DNA of 64,000 bases from contig NZ_JAGGKA010000001.1 in NCBI RefSeq assembly GCF_017873215.1, forward strand, positions 124,001-188,000, in the 5' to 3' direction. The notes beneath the pieces are model-generated. The model worked only from the letters and a program-made list of their open reading frames with translations, did not search any database and was not told the DNA's origin. Both the position numbers and the translations under genes were made by a program. Shown here one piece after another: positions 35,192-45,918 of this stretch. Numbering within the stretch: position 1 is the first letter of the stretch; the number at the start of each line of letters is the position of its first letter. Source of the DNA: Clostridium tetanomorphum (lineage in GTDB: Bacteria > Bacillota > Clostridia > Clostridiales > Clostridiaceae).

Positions 35192-36049
35192 TTGATAAAA
35201 ATAAATAGATATTTCATTCCATATATAATAGTTCTAATGATTATTGGATTTAAAGAAAAATTGATAATATCATTTATAGTAGTGTTTATACATGAATTTA
35301 TACATTATTTAACTGCTAGAATGCTAGGGTTTAAAGGATTTGATGTAGAAATATTGCCTATAGGCACAGTATTAAGATTAAAGGATATTGAAGAAGCTTC
35401 TCCTAATGAAGATTTAATAATTGCTTTATCTGCGCCAATTATAAATTTAATTGCAGCAGGTATATTTTATTTATTATATAACAATTATTCTATAGATATA
35501 TATAATTTATTATTTCAATGTAATTTTGTTATAGGAAGTTTCAATCTTATACCTGCTTATCCATTGGATGGAGGAAGAATATTAAGAGATTTAATAAATT
35601 TTAAATATATATATAAAGTTGCAAATAAAGTAACTGTTAACATCAGTTTGATTATAGGATTATTGTTAATTTTTTATTATCTTTTTTTATTTTTTGCAGG
35701 AATAAAAAGCATAAATTTAGGTATCATAGCTTTATTTATAATTTTATCATCCTTAAAGGAAAGAGAAAGGATAGTATATTTAATTATGGGAGATATTATT
35801 AAGAAGAAATATAAATTTATAAAAAGAGGATATATAGAGAATAAAAGCATTTCTATTTATTATAAAAAAGATCTTGTAAGTGTATTGAGTATTGTAGAGA
35901 AAAATAAATACAATATATTTTTTGTTTTAGATGAAAGTATGAAGCTTATGGATATAATATATGAAGAAGAAATAATAGAAGCGCTAAAACTTTATGGCAA
36001 TGTAACCTTAGAAGAATTGATGGAAATTCAAGATAAACTAGAGATATAA
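35192..36049 (+). CDS. spoIVFB: SpoIVFB site-2 protease (M50)
   Basis: Intramembrane metalloprotease that releases sigma-K from its pro-form in Bacillus. HEFIHYLTARMLGF holds the H-E-x-x-H zinc site and NLIPAYPLDGGRILRDL the third ligand. Several membrane segments, then a C-terminal CBS-like domain (residues about 205-285), which in Bacillus binds ATP. An ATG at 35177 abuts its own Shine-Dalgarno; TTG 35192 after GGATGGGGA is preferred (285 residues). Start uncertain by five codons. Confidence 0.92.
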   Translation: MIKINRYFIPYIIVLMIIGFKEKLIISFIVVFIHEFIHYLTARMLGFKGFDVEILPIGTVLRLKDIEEASPNEDLIIALSAPIINLIAAGIFYLLYNNYSIDIYNLLFQCNFVIGSFNLIPAYPLDGGRILRDLINFKYIYKVANKVTVNISLIIGLLLIFYYLFLFFAGIKSINLGIIALFIILSSLKERERIVYLIMGDIIKKKYKFIKRGYIENKSISIYYKKDLVSVLSIVEKNKYNIFFVLDESMKLMDIIYEEEIIEALKLYGNVTLEELMEIQDKLEI

Positions 36050-36117
36050 ATTAGTTTTCAATTTGTTAATTTATATGTTAGAATATAAAATTGAATAACC
36101 TATGAGGAGGTATTTTA

Positions 36118-37974
36118 ATGAACGTAATTTCAGATGATATACTATATAAAGTAGAGAAACCAGCTAGATATATAGGGGAAGAATTTAATTCATATAAAAA
36201 AGATAAAGAAAAAGTAGATATAAGATATGCATTTTGTTTTCCAGATGTTTATGAAGTTGGAATGTCCCATCTGGGATCTAAAATACTTTATTATGTTTTA
36301 AATGAAAGAGAAGATACTTATTGCGAGAGGGCTTATGCACCATGGCCAGACATGGAAAAGCTTATGAGAGAAAATAATATTCCATCTTTTACATTAGAAA
36401 CTAAAGATTCTTTGAAAGAGTTTGATATGTTAGGATTTACTCTTCAATATGAAATGAGTTATACAAATATATTAAATATGTTAAATATGGCCGATATAAA
36501 CGTAAGAGCCTCAGAAAGAGGAGAAGAAGATCCAATAATCATGTGTGGAGGCCCTTGTGCCTATAATCCAGAACCTCTTTATGATATACCAGATATGTTT
36601 ATTATGGGAGAAGGAGAAGAGGTCTTAAATGAAATATTAGATTTGTATAAAGAATATAAACATAGAAGTAAAAAAGAATTTCTAAGAGCTGTTTGCAAAA
36701 TAGAAGGAGTTTATGTACCATCTTTATATGAAGTATCTTATAAAGAGGATGGAACTATAAAAGAATTCAAGCCTTTATATGATGATGTGCCAAAAAAGGT
36801 AAAAAAGAGAATAATAGCTAATTTTAATGAGGTACCATATCCCGATAAACTTATAGTACCGTATACAGAGATAGTTCATGATAGAATTACTTTAGAAACT
36901 TTTAGAGGGTGTACTAGAGGATGTAGGTTTTGTCAGGCAGGTATGATTTATAGGCCAATTAGAGAAAAGAAAACAGATAAGCTTATGGAGTTAGCAGAAG
37001 GCCTTTTAAAAACTACGGGATATAATGAAATCTCTCTAACTTCTTTAAGTATATGTGATTATTCTGATATAAGAAATCTTATTTATTCTTTAATAGAGAA
37101 ACATAAGGATGAAAAGGTAGGGGTATCACTGCCATCACTTAGAATAGATTCTTTTTATGTGGATTTAATTAATGAAATTCAAAAGGTGAGAAAAACAGGA
37201 TTAACTTTTGCTCCAGAAGCAGGTACTCAGAGAATGAGAGATGTTATAAATAAGGGAGTTACAGAAGAAGATCTTTTGAATGCTACAAGAAGTGCTTTTG
37301 AATCCGGTTGGTCAACTATAAAGCTTTATTATATGATAGGTCTTCCTTATGAAACTATAGAGGATGCTAAGGGAATTGCATTTACCACTGAGAAAGTGGT
37401 AGATGAATACTATAAGATTCCAAAAGAAAAAAGAAAAAAAGGTTTAAAAGTAACAGCTAGTGCGTCTATATTTGTTCCTAAACCTTTTACACCTTTTCAA
37501 TGGGCTCCTCAACTCAGAGAAGAGGATGTTATGGAAAGAGTATATGCTATAAAGGATTCTATAAAAAGTAGAGCTATATCCTTTAATTATCATGCTTCAA
37601 AGGTAAGCTTTTTAGAAGCTATTTTTGCAAGAGGAGATAGAAGAGTTTGTAACGTGCTAGTAGAAGCATCTAAAAATGGGGCTAAGTTTGATGGTTGGTC
37701 TGAATATTTTAATTATGAAATATGGATGAATGCTTTTAAAAAATGTGGAGTGGATCCAGAATTTTATTCTTATAGAGAAAGAAGCTATGATGAAATACTG
37801 CCTTGGGATTTTATAAACATTGGAGTAAAGAAAGAATTTCTTATTAGTGAAAATAATAAAGCCAAAGAGGGAATAATTACACCAGATTGTAGATTAGGTT
37901 GTACAAATTGTGGCGTGAATGTAAATCTAGAAGGGAAGTGCTTTGAAGGTGCGATATCTAATAAAATTCAGTAA
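36118..37974 (+). CDS. B12-binding-like radical SAM protein (TIGR03960 type)
   Basis: 618 residues. The N-terminal part (about 20-230) resembles a cobalamin-binding region without the usual D-x-H-x-x-G; the core has CTRGCRFCQAGMIYRP, the C-x-x-x-C-x-x-C cluster that binds 4Fe-4S and SAM. The C-terminus adds a second cysteine group (CRLGCTNCGVN). It is paired throughout Firmicutes with the DUF2344 gene that overlaps its end by 32 bases and with rng/rplU. Substrate is unknown to me; RNA modification is a common guess. Confidence 0.9.
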   Translation: MNVISDDILYKVEKPARYIGEEFNSYKKDKEKVDIRYAFCFPDVYEVGMSHLGSKILYYVLNEREDTYCERAYAPWPDMEKLMRENNIPSFTLETKDSLKEFDMLGFTLQYEMSYTNILNMLNMADINVRASERGEEDPIIMCGGPCAYNPEPLYDIPDMFIMGEGEEVLNEILDLYKEYKHRSKKEFLRAVCKIEGVYVPSLYEVSYKEDGTIKEFKPLYDDVPKKVKKRIIANFNEVPYPDKLIVPYTEIVHDRITLETFRGCTRGCRFCQAGMIYRPIREKKTDKLMELAEGLLKTTGYNEISLTSLSICDYSDIRNLIYSLIEKHKDEKVGVSLPSLRIDSFYVDLINEIQKVRKTGLTFAPEAGTQRMRDVINKGVTEEDLLNATRSAFESGWSTIKLYYMIGLPYETIEDAKGIAFTTEKVVDEYYKIPKEKRKKGLKVTASASIFVPKPFTPFQWAPQLREEDVMERVYAIKDSIKSRAISFNYHASKVSFLEAIFARGDRRVCNVLVEASKNGAKFDGWSEYFNYEIWMNAFKKCGVDPEFYSYRERSYDEILPWDFINIGVKKEFLISENNKAKEGIITPDCRLGCTNCGVNVNLEGKCFEGAISNKIQ

Positions 37975-38662
37975 AGAAAGTAACATAAAATTTGTATCTC
38001 ATTTAGATTTGATGAGAACTTTACAAAAAATTATAAAAAGAGCAGGACTTCCTATAGAGTACTCAAAAGGATTTAATCCTCATATGAGTCTTTCTATAGC
38101 ACAACCTTTGTCTGTAGGAATGTATTCCAAAGGTGAGTATATGGATATAGTTCTTAAAGAAGAGTTAAGTACTATTTATATAAAAGATAAATTAAATGAT
38201 AATTCTCCTTCTGGTGTTAAGTTTATAGAGGTAATTAAGATAAGAAAAGCAAAAGATAATGAAAAAAAGATACCACAGTCAATGGCTGCAATAGAAGGAG
38301 CTAGTTATTCGATAAAAATAAAATATAATAATACAGAAAGCTTAGAACAAGAAATTAATAAGTTACCTAGTATAAAAGAATGGAATGTTATTAAAAAAGG
38401 AAAAAAAGGAGAAAAGGAAATAAATATTAGACCTATGTTGAAAAAATTTAAATATAAAATAACAGATAATATTTTAAATCTTCAAGTACTTGTTAGTTGT
38501 GGTAGTAGAGAAAACTTATCAGCAGATCTCTTAAGTAAATTTATTCAAGATAACACATCAAATGTCAATAGAGATGCTTTTGTGCAAATAGAAAGAGAAG
38601 AGATGTATGGAATTAAGAATAAAAAGTATATACCCCTTCATGAATTTTTAGAAAGAATGTAG
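37943..38662 (+). CDS. DUF2344 protein (TIGR03936 type)
   Basis: 239 residues starting at TTG 37943 inside the preceding gene. MKVRYLIKFSKESNIKFVSH, LDLMRTLQKIIKRAGLPIEY and SKGFNPHMSLSIAQPLSVG are the family hallmark. It works with the radical SAM protein upstream, with which it is fused in some bacteria. Function unknown. The Shine-Dalgarno AGGGAAG lies within the upstream coding sequence. Confidence 0.9.
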   Translation: MKVRYLIKFSKESNIKFVSHLDLMRTLQKIIKRAGLPIEYSKGFNPHMSLSIAQPLSVGMYSKGEYMDIVLKEELSTIYIKDKLNDNSPSGVKFIEVIKIRKAKDNEKKIPQSMAAIEGASYSIKIKYNNTESLEQEINKLPSIKEWNVIKKGKKGEKEINIRPMLKKFKYKITDNILNLQVLVSCGSRENLSADLLSKFIQDNTSNVNRDAFVQIEREEMYGIKNKKYIPLHEFLERM

Positions 38663-38684
38663 ACGAAGAAGAGTGGTGTTTAAA

Positions 38685-40121
38685 GTGAAAGAAATATTTA
38701 TAGAGCGTCAAGAGAATATTTTAAGAATTGTGTTAAAGAAGAATAATAAATTAAAAGAATGTTTTATAGAGCAGTATAAAGGAGAACCAGTTGTTGGTGA
38801 AATATATAAAGGTATTGTAAAAAATATAGTACCGGGTATAAAATGTGCATTTGTGGATATTGGACATAAAGAAAATTGCTATATGTATATGGATAGAAAA
38901 TTTAAAAATACAAATATAAAAAAAGGCGATGAAATGATGGTCCAAGTAATGAAGGAAGCCATAGGTAAGAAAGGACCTAAAATTACAAATGCTGTATCTA
39001 TACCGGGTAGATATTGTGTGTTAAATACATTAGATACATCTATAAGTTTTTCTAAAAAGATAATAAATGAAGACATTAAAGCATATATAAAAGAGAACTT
39101 AAAAAAGCCAAAAGATATTGGTATTATGATAAGAACCAATGGAGAAAATGTTCCTGTAGAAATAATAAATGAAGAAATTAAAAAAATATATAAGTTATAT
39201 GATGAAATTAGAAGAAAGTCAAATTATTCGATAAAACCAACATTATTATTAAGAACTGGCGGATTATTAGGAAGAGTACTAAGGGATAAGCTAGATAATA
39301 GTACAATAAAAATATATGTTAATACTATAGAGGATTATAATGAAATAGAAAACTATATCTGTAGTGCTAAAGATACTAATGTACATTTAGAACTGCACAA
39401 AGATGAAAGAGAACTATTTGAATTTTATGGTATTGAAAAAGAAATACTGAAATTAAGAAATAGAAAAGTTCAATTGAATTGTGGTGGATACATAATTATT
39501 GAAAAAACAGAGGCTATGTATGTAATAGATGTTAATTCAGGGAAAAATACTGGCAGTAGCTCCTTGAAAAAAACAGCTTTTATTACAAATATGCAGGCAG
39601 CGGAAGAAATCGCAAATCAAATAATACTGAGAAATTTAAGTGGTATTATACTTATAGATTTTATTGATATGAATGAAGAAGAGGAAAAATTAAAAGTATT
39701 AAACAAACTTCAAGAAGGTTTTTATACAGATAAAAGTAAAACAGTTATATATCCCTTTACTCAATTAAATTTAGTTCAAATAGCAAGAAGAAGAGTAGGA
39801 AAAGCAATTTATGATTATATAGATGAACCTTGTAGAGAATGTAATGGAAATGGAAGAAGAATTAAATTATCATATGTTAATTTTTTAATAAAAAATGAAT
39901 TGAAAAATATAAAAAATAACATAAAACATGTTTATATAGAAATTAGTAAAATATATGAAGAAGAAATAAAAGGGGATATTTTGGGTTTTATAAAGACAAT
40001 AAATGCATTAGATAAAAATATTTACTTAAATTTTGTTAATGAAGAAAATTATTTTAAAGTTGAACCGCTCATTTTTATGAATCAAATAGAAAATTTACAA
40101 ATGTATAAGGTATATGGATAA
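38685..40121 (+). CDS. rng: Ribonuclease G/E family
   Basis: 478 residues. An N-terminal S1-like domain (GEIYKGIVKNIVPGIKCAFV), the catalytic core with VIDVNSG and GIILIDFIDM (metal-binding aspartates), RRRVGKAIYDYIDEPCRECNG with the zinc-link cysteines C-x-x-C. Processes rRNA and mRNA. Upstream GTG codons at 38673/38676 overlap the ribosome binding region; GTG 38685 (KEIFIERQEN) matches the usual start. Confidence 0.93.
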   Translation: MKEIFIERQENILRIVLKKNNKLKECFIEQYKGEPVVGEIYKGIVKNIVPGIKCAFVDIGHKENCYMYMDRKFKNTNIKKGDEMMVQVMKEAIGKKGPKITNAVSIPGRYCVLNTLDTSISFSKKIINEDIKAYIKENLKKPKDIGIMIRTNGENVPVEIINEEIKKIYKLYDEIRRKSNYSIKPTLLLRTGGLLGRVLRDKLDNSTIKIYVNTIEDYNEIENYICSAKDTNVHLELHKDERELFEFYGIEKEILKLRNRKVQLNCGGYIIIEKTEAMYVIDVNSGKNTGSSSLKKTAFITNMQAAEEIANQIILRNLSGIILIDFIDMNEEEEKLKVLNKLQEGFYTDKSKTVIYPFTQLNLVQIARRRVGKAIYDYIDEPCRECNGNGRRIKLSYVNFLIKNELKNIKNNIKHVYIEISKIYEEEIKGDILGFIKTINALDKNIYLNFVNEENYFKVEPLIFMNQIENLQMYKVYG

Positions 40122-40126
40122 AAAAC

Positions 40127-40155
40127 TTTACAAAGTATTTTATATATGTTAAAAT
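40127..40155 (+). promoter_or_regulatory. Promoter of the rplU operon
   Basis: TTTACA (40127-40132), 17 bases, TAAAAT (40150-40155). Confidence 0.65.
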
Positions 40156-40161
40156 GGCTTT

Positions 40162-40240
40162 TGTAGACCGCACAGAAAAGGCTTAAATCATAGTTTTGGC
40201 TATGTGCCTTAATTGGCGAGACTGGATTGAGGAGGTGTTT
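40162..40240 (+). promoter_or_regulatory. L21 leader (rplU autoregulatory leader)
   Basis: About 80 bases between promoter and rplU with GCACAG ... CTATGTGC and AGGCTTAAAT ... GCCTTAATT pairings and a GGCGAGACTGGATTGAGGAGG end. Structured leaders at this place in Firmicutes are thought to let L21 control its own operon. The assignment rests on position and fold. Confidence 0.6.
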
Positions 40241-40243
40241 TTA

Positions 40244-40558
40244 ATGTACGCAATATTAGTTACTGGAGGAAAACAATACAAAGTATCTGAAGGAGACGTT
40301 ATTTTCGTTGAAAAGTTAGATGCTGAAGTTGATGGAACTGTAGAACTAGACAATATACTTGCAGTAAGCAAGGAAAATGGAGAGTTTGTAGTTGGAAAGC
40401 CTGTAGTTGAAGGAGCTAAAGTTACTGCTAAAGTTGTAAAGCAGGGCAAAGCTAAAAAAATACTTGTATTCAAATACAAGAGAAAGAAAGACTACAGAAA
40501 GAGACAAGGACATAGACAGCCTTACACAAAACTTCAAATAGAAAAAATTAATGCATAA
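40244..40558 (+). CDS. rplU: 50S ribosomal protein L21
   Basis: 104 residues: [36 protein letters not shown] and the basic end [20 protein letters not shown]. The longest frame starts at 40196 inside the leader; ATG 40244 after GAGGAGGTG is right. Confidence 0.98.
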   Translation: MYAILVTGGKQYKVSEGDVIFVEKLDAEVDGTVELDNILAVSKENGEFVVGKPVVEGAKVTAKVVKQGKAKKILVFKYKRKKDYRKRQGHRQPYTKLQIEKINA

Positions 40559-40560
40559 TT

Positions 40561-40890
40561 ATGATTAAGGCAGTATTTAAGAAAAGAGAAGATAATATAG
40601 TTTCTTTTACAATAAAAGGTCATGCTAATTCAGTAGATGAAGGGTATGATATGGTTTGTAGTGCTGTTTCTGCTATATCTTTAGCTATAGCTAATGGTAT
40701 TACTGAAATTGTAAAAGCAAAGGCTTGCATAGGCACTGAAGATGGTTTTTTGAGTTTAAGCTTAGAAGATGAGAATGTTGAAACAATACATAAGTGTCAA
40801 ATTTTAATGCAGACTATGTTACTTGGATTAAAAAGTGTAGAAAAAAGTTACGGTGAATATATAAAAATAAAATTAGAGGAGGTGGAATAG
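40561..40890 (+). CDS. prp: Ribosomal-processing cysteine protease Prp
   Basis: 109 residues. The catalytic histidine is in IKGHANS and the cysteine in [11 protein letters not shown]. Prp removes the N-terminal extension of ribosomal protein L27, encoded just downstream, before assembly. Starts two bases after rplU and ends two bases before rpmA. Confidence 0.95.
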   Translation: MIKAVFKKREDNIVSFTIKGHANSVDEGYDMVCSAVSAISLAIANGITEIVKAKACIGTEDGFLSLSLEDENVETIHKCQILMQTMLLGLKSVEKSYGEYIKIKLEEVE

Positions 40891-40891
40891 A

Positions 40892-41197
40892 ATGTTAATT
40901 ATGAACCTTCAGTTATTTGCTCATAAAAAAGGAGTAGGTAGCTCAAGAAACGGTAGAGATAGTGAAGCAAAAAGACTTGGTGTAAAATCAGCAGATGGTC
41001 AGTTTGTTTTAGCGGGAAACATCCTTGTTAGACAAAGAGGAACTAAGATTCATCCAGGTGTAAATGTAGGTAAAGGTAGCGATGATACTTTATTTGCAAA
41101 GATTGACGGAGTAGTTAAATACGAAAGAGTTGGTAAGGATAAGAAAAAAGCTTCTGTATATCCAATAGAAGTTGAAGAAACAGTTGCAGCTGAATAA
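40892..41197 (+). CDS. rpmA: 50S ribosomal protein L27, with Prp-cleaved extension
   Basis: 101 residues. [21 protein letters not shown] shows the Firmicute extension with the Prp cleavage motif (cut after F-A). The rest ([28 protein letters not shown]) is canonical. AGGAGGTGG precedes the ATG. Confidence 0.98.
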   Translation: MLIMNLQLFAHKKGVGSSRNGRDSEAKRLGVKSADGQFVLAGNILVRQRGTKIHPGVNVGKGSDDTLFAKIDGVVKYERVGKDKKKASVYPIEVEETVAAE

Positions 41198-41201
41198 TTT
41201 A

Positions 41202-41231
41202 AAGCACCCTTTGTTTAGGGTGCTTTTTTTA
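41202..41231 (+). terminator. Terminator of the rplU-prp-rpmA operon
   Basis: AAGCACCCT and AGGGTGCTT (9 pairs) followed by TTTTT. Confidence 0.9.
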
Positions 41232-41258
41232 AAATTTATATAGAGGGGTTATTATGTT

Positions 41259-41795
41259 ATGGAGGAAATACATGGATTCATAGAATCATTAAGAGAACAA
41301 AGACATGATTTCATGAATGAGCTTCAAATTATATATGGATATCTACAAGTTGACAAATATGATAAGGCTAAAGAATTCATAAAGAAAATAAGTTTAGAAA
41401 ATGAATCATTAAGTCAAATATATAGTTTGGGGGATAACTATTTAGGTTACTGTTTAGAAAAAAATATAAAAAGAGTTAGTTCTAGAGACATAGATGTTAA
41501 TATAGATATAGAAATATCACATTTTAGCAAAAAACATTTTTATAATGAATACAATAAAAAAATAAATTTAGTAAATAATATATTTAATGATTTAGAAAAA
41601 ATTGATTCTAAATCTATATGTATATATATTTTTGAAGACTCTATGGGAGAAGGAATATTTATTTCTAACAGTGAGTCAATGATAGATGAGATGAATTGGA
41701 TGGAAAACTGGGAAAATATAGATGTGTCTGTAGAAGGAATTAAAATTTATAAATGTAGTTATAAAAATGAATTAGCCTATAGGCTAATATTTTAA
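41259..41795 (+). CDS. Spo0B-like phosphotransferase
   Basis: 178 residues. LREQRHDFMNELQIIYGYLQ near residue 11 closely matches the Bacillus Spo0B helix L-R-x-x-R-H-D-W-M-N-x-L-Q, whose histidine (here H16) carries phosphate between Spo0F and Spo0A. The remainder would be the degenerate ATPase-like domain. It sits between rpmA and obgE exactly as spo0B does in Bacillus. No response regulator is nearby. A Spo0B-domain remnant of a sensor kinase is the alternative. Confidence 0.8.
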   Translation: MEEIHGFIESLREQRHDFMNELQIIYGYLQVDKYDKAKEFIKKISLENESLSQIYSLGDNYLGYCLEKNIKRVSSRDIDVNIDIEISHFSKKHFYNEYNKKINLVNNIFNDLEKIDSKSICIYIFEDSMGEGIFISNSESMIDEMNWMENWENIDVSVEGIKIYKCSYKNELAYRLIF

Positions 41796-41833
41796 AATAA
41801 TATGTAAAAAAATAACAAAAGAGGTGAATTTAA

Positions 41834-43108
<1,275 letters not shown>

Positions 43109-43131
43109 TATTATTAGGAGGGAGGATAGGT

Positions 43132-43422
43132 ATGATAACTAGCAAGCAAAGAAGTTATTTAAGATCCATTGCAAACACAATTCAACCTATATTTCAAATA
43201 GGCAAAGGTGGAATAGAAGAAAACTTTTTAAAACAAATAGAAGATGCTTTAGAAGCCAGAGAAATAATTAAGATAACAGTATTAAACAATAGTGGATTAA
43301 CAGCTCGTGAGGCATCAGATATTATATGTGAGGAATTAAAGTGTGAAGGAGTTCAATCTATAGGAAATAGATTAGTTATATATAAGAAATCAAAAAAGAA
43401 GCCTAAAATAGAATTACCATAG
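43132..43422 (+). CDS. yhbY: CRM-domain RNA-binding protein YhbY
   Basis: 96 residues; SKQRSYLRSIANTIQPIFQIGKGGI with the G-K-G-G loop is the CRM/YhbY signature. Binds pre-50S particles. AGGAGGGAGG precedes the ATG; nadD follows. Confidence 0.95.
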   Translation: MITSKQRSYLRSIANTIQPIFQIGKGGIEENFLKQIEDALEAREIIKITVLNNSGLTAREASDIICEELKCEGVQSIGNRLVIYKKSKKKPKIELP

Positions 43423-43450
43423 AAATTTAAGTTGAGAGGTTAGATTTATT

Positions 43451-44053
43451 ATGAAAAAAGAAGCTATATTTGGAGGTACCTTTGATCCTATTCACAATGG
43501 TCACCTTCATATAGCCTATGAGGCATTGTATAGGTTAAATTTAGATAAGATAATTTTTATGCCTTCAGGAAATCCGCCACATAAATCTAATAAAAAAATT
43601 ACTAACAGTTATATCAGATATGAGATGGTACATATGGCTATTAAGGAAGAGAAGAAGTTTGAAATAAGCGATTATGAGATAAAAAAGACAAGATTGAGTT
43701 ACACTTATGAAACATTAGAATATTTCAAAAACACTTTTCCTTCTGTGCAATGGTATTTTCTCACAGGAGTTGATTGTTTAATGGATTTGCATAAATGGAA
43801 AAATATAGATAAAATAATGAAAAATTGTGAATTTGTAGTCTTTAATAGACCTGGATACAATAAAGATACAGTAATAAGACAAAAAAAAAGTGTGGAAAAA
43901 ATATACAATAGGAAAATAATTTTTTTAGATATACCATTGTTAGATATATCTTCTACAGATGTGAGAAAATTAATTAAAGAAAATAAAAATGTAAGATATT
44001 TTCTTCCAGAAAGTGTTTATAATACAATTAAGGAATTAAAATTATATATTTGA
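43451..44053 (+). CDS. nadD: Nicotinate-nucleotide adenylyltransferase
   Basis: 200 residues. [18 protein letters not shown] (H-x-G-H nucleotide site), [12 protein letters not shown], and [13 protein letters not shown] are the family motifs. Makes nicotinate adenine dinucleotide for NAD synthesis. Confidence 0.97.
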   Translation: MKKEAIFGGTFDPIHNGHLHIAYEALYRLNLDKIIFMPSGNPPHKSNKKITNSYIRYEMVHMAIKEEKKFEISDYEIKKTRLSYTYETLEYFKNTFPSVQWYFLTGVDCLMDLHKWKNIDKIMKNCEFVVFNRPGYNKDTVIRQKKSVEKIYNRKIIFLDIPLLDISSTDVRKLIKENKNVRYFLPESVYNTIKELKLYI

Positions 44054-44110
44054 TTTTATAAAGTTGAGGAATATTTATTTGCATTTTTACTATTAGGAGT
44101 GATAAAAGGG

Positions 44111-44683
44111 ATGTGGAGTGAGGAACATATAGAATCTTATTTAAAGGAAAAGTTAGAAAGTAAGAGATTCCTTCATAGTTTAAGTGTAAGAGATACCGCT
44201 GTTAAAATGGCTAGACACTATGGAGTGGATGAATATAAAGCAAGAATAGCTGGATTGGTACATGATTGTGCTAAAAATATTAAGGGTTACGAATTAATAA
44301 ATATAGTTAAAAAACATGGATATAAAGTTAATGAAATTTATGAAGAAAGTCCTCAACTTTTACATGGATTAGTTGGTGCCATTATTGCAAGAGATATTAT
44401 GGGAATAAAAGATAAGGAAATATTCAATGCAATAGCTTATCATACTACAGGAAGAAAAAATATGACACTATTGGAAAAGATAATATATCTTGCAGATTAC
44501 ATAGAACCTTTAAGAAAATATCCTGGTGTAGATGAACTTAGAAAGTTAAGTTATGATAATATAGATAAGGCAATAGTTAAATCTTTTGATATAACTATAA
44601 AATATGTTATTGAAAGAGGACAAATGCTTCATTTAGATACTATAGAAGCAAGAAATTACCTAATCAAAATAGTAGGTGAGTAG
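44111..44683 (+). CDS. yqeK: HD-domain Ap4A hydrolase YqeK
   Basis: 190 residues. The HD metal site is built from FLHSLSVRDTAVKMARHYGV, GLVHDCAK, LLHGLVGA and AYHTTGR. Symmetrically cleaves diadenosine tetraphosphate. A GTG at 44099 overlaps the AGGAG site; ATG 44111 is preferred. The stop overlaps the next gene's GTG. Confidence 0.93.
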   Translation: MWSEEHIESYLKEKLESKRFLHSLSVRDTAVKMARHYGVDEYKARIAGLVHDCAKNIKGYELINIVKKHGYKVNEIYEESPQLLHGLVGAIIARDIMGIKDKEIFNAIAYHTTGRKNMTLLEKIIYLADYIEPLRKYPGVDELRKLSYDNIDKAIVKSFDITIKYVIERGQMLHLDTIEARNYLIKIVGE

Positions 44684-44685
44684 TG

Positions 44686-45903
44686 ATGAAGAAGAGAAAA
44701 AAAAATAAGTTTAGATTTTTTATCTTATTGTTTATAGTTTTATTTATAGTAATGATAGGAGGATTATATCTCTATTTATTAAGTTTTAGAAATAGTTCAA
44801 ATAGTGGGTATGGGTTAGCTTCTGTTGAAAAAAAAGAAGTTTTAGATGGAGAACCAGTGAATATATTAGTTATGGGTGTTGACATAGGCAATCCTAATAA
44901 TAAAGATGAACCAACAAGGACAGATACCATTATGTTAATAAATTATAATCCATCTAATGAAACTATAAATATGGTTTCAATACCAAGAGATACACTTATA
45001 AAAATAAACGAGAAAAATCAAAAGATTAATGCTGCTCATGCAATAGGAGGAGTAAAATACCTCATACAAGAAGTAGAAAAGCTTTTAAACTTAAATATAA
45101 ATTATTATGGAAAAGTTAATTATGAAGGTTTTAGAAAGATTATAGATAGTATAGGTGGAGTTGATATGGAAATTGCTCAGAATATGTATTATGATGATGC
45201 ATCTCAAGATCTTCATATTAATTTTAAAGAGGGAGAGACTGTCCATCTAGATGGTAAAAAGGCAGAAGAATTTTTTAGATGGAGAAAAAACAATGATGGT
45301 ACAGGATTGGCAGGAGGAGATATAGAAAGAATAAATAATCAGCATATATTTATAAAAAAAGTTTTAGGTAAGTTTAAAAGTCCTACTATTATACCAAGAT
45401 TACCAGGTCTAATGAGTGCATTGCCTAAATATGCGGAAACCAATATGGATCCAGAAGAAATAATAAAGTATGCATATACTTTTTTAAAAGTAGATAAAGA
45501 CAATATAAAGATAAGTACACTAAAAGGAGATGCTAAATATATAGGAAGAATTTCATATTTTATATATAGTGAAAAAGCTAATAAGGATTTATTATTAGCA
45601 CTGCAAGGAGTTAAGAATGATAACTTTGACAGAAGTAATATAAAAGTTGAAATATTAAATGGTACAAATATAAATGGATTAGCAGGTAATTTGTCTTCTA
45701 AAATGCAAAAAAGAGGATATTCTAACATAAAAACTGGAAATGGTGAAAAAACTTCAAAATCAAAAATAATAGTAAGAGATATAGATAAAAAGTTTATAAA
45801 TTTAATAAAAAGAGATTTTAATATAAGTAATATAGAAAGTGAAGACTATAGACAAGGAGATTTCAATATAACTATATTATTAGGAGAAGATTTTAATAGA
45901 TAA
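44686..45903 (+). CDS. LytR-CpsA-Psr family ligase
   Basis: 405 residues: short cytoplasmic basic tail, membrane segment (FFILLFIVLFIVMIGGLYLYL), LCP domain with NILVMGVD, RTDTIMLINYNP, SIPRDTLIKI, GGVKYLIQEVEKLL, IDSIGGVDMEI and ERINNQH, then a C-terminal LytR_C domain (VEILNGTNINGLAGNL). Attaches secondary polymers to peptidoglycan. GTG at 44683 is an alternative start. The rsfS gene that usually follows is missing. Confidence 0.93.
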   Translation: MKKRKKNKFRFFILLFIVLFIVMIGGLYLYLLSFRNSSNSGYGLASVEKKEVLDGEPVNILVMGVDIGNPNNKDEPTRTDTIMLINYNPSNETINMVSIPRDTLIKINEKNQKINAAHAIGGVKYLIQEVEKLLNLNINYYGKVNYEGFRKIIDSIGGVDMEIAQNMYYDDASQDLHINFKEGETVHLDGKKAEEFFRWRKNNDGTGLAGGDIERINNQHIFIKKVLGKFKSPTIIPRLPGLMSALPKYAETNMDPEEIIKYAYTFLKVDKDNIKISTLKGDAKYIGRISYFIYSEKANKDLLLALQGVKNDNFDRSNIKVEILNGTNINGLAGNLSSKMQKRGYSNIKTGNGEKTSKSKIIVRDIDKKFINLIKRDFNISNIESEDYRQGDFNITILLGEDFNR

Positions 45904-45918
45904 TTATTAGGAGTAGTT

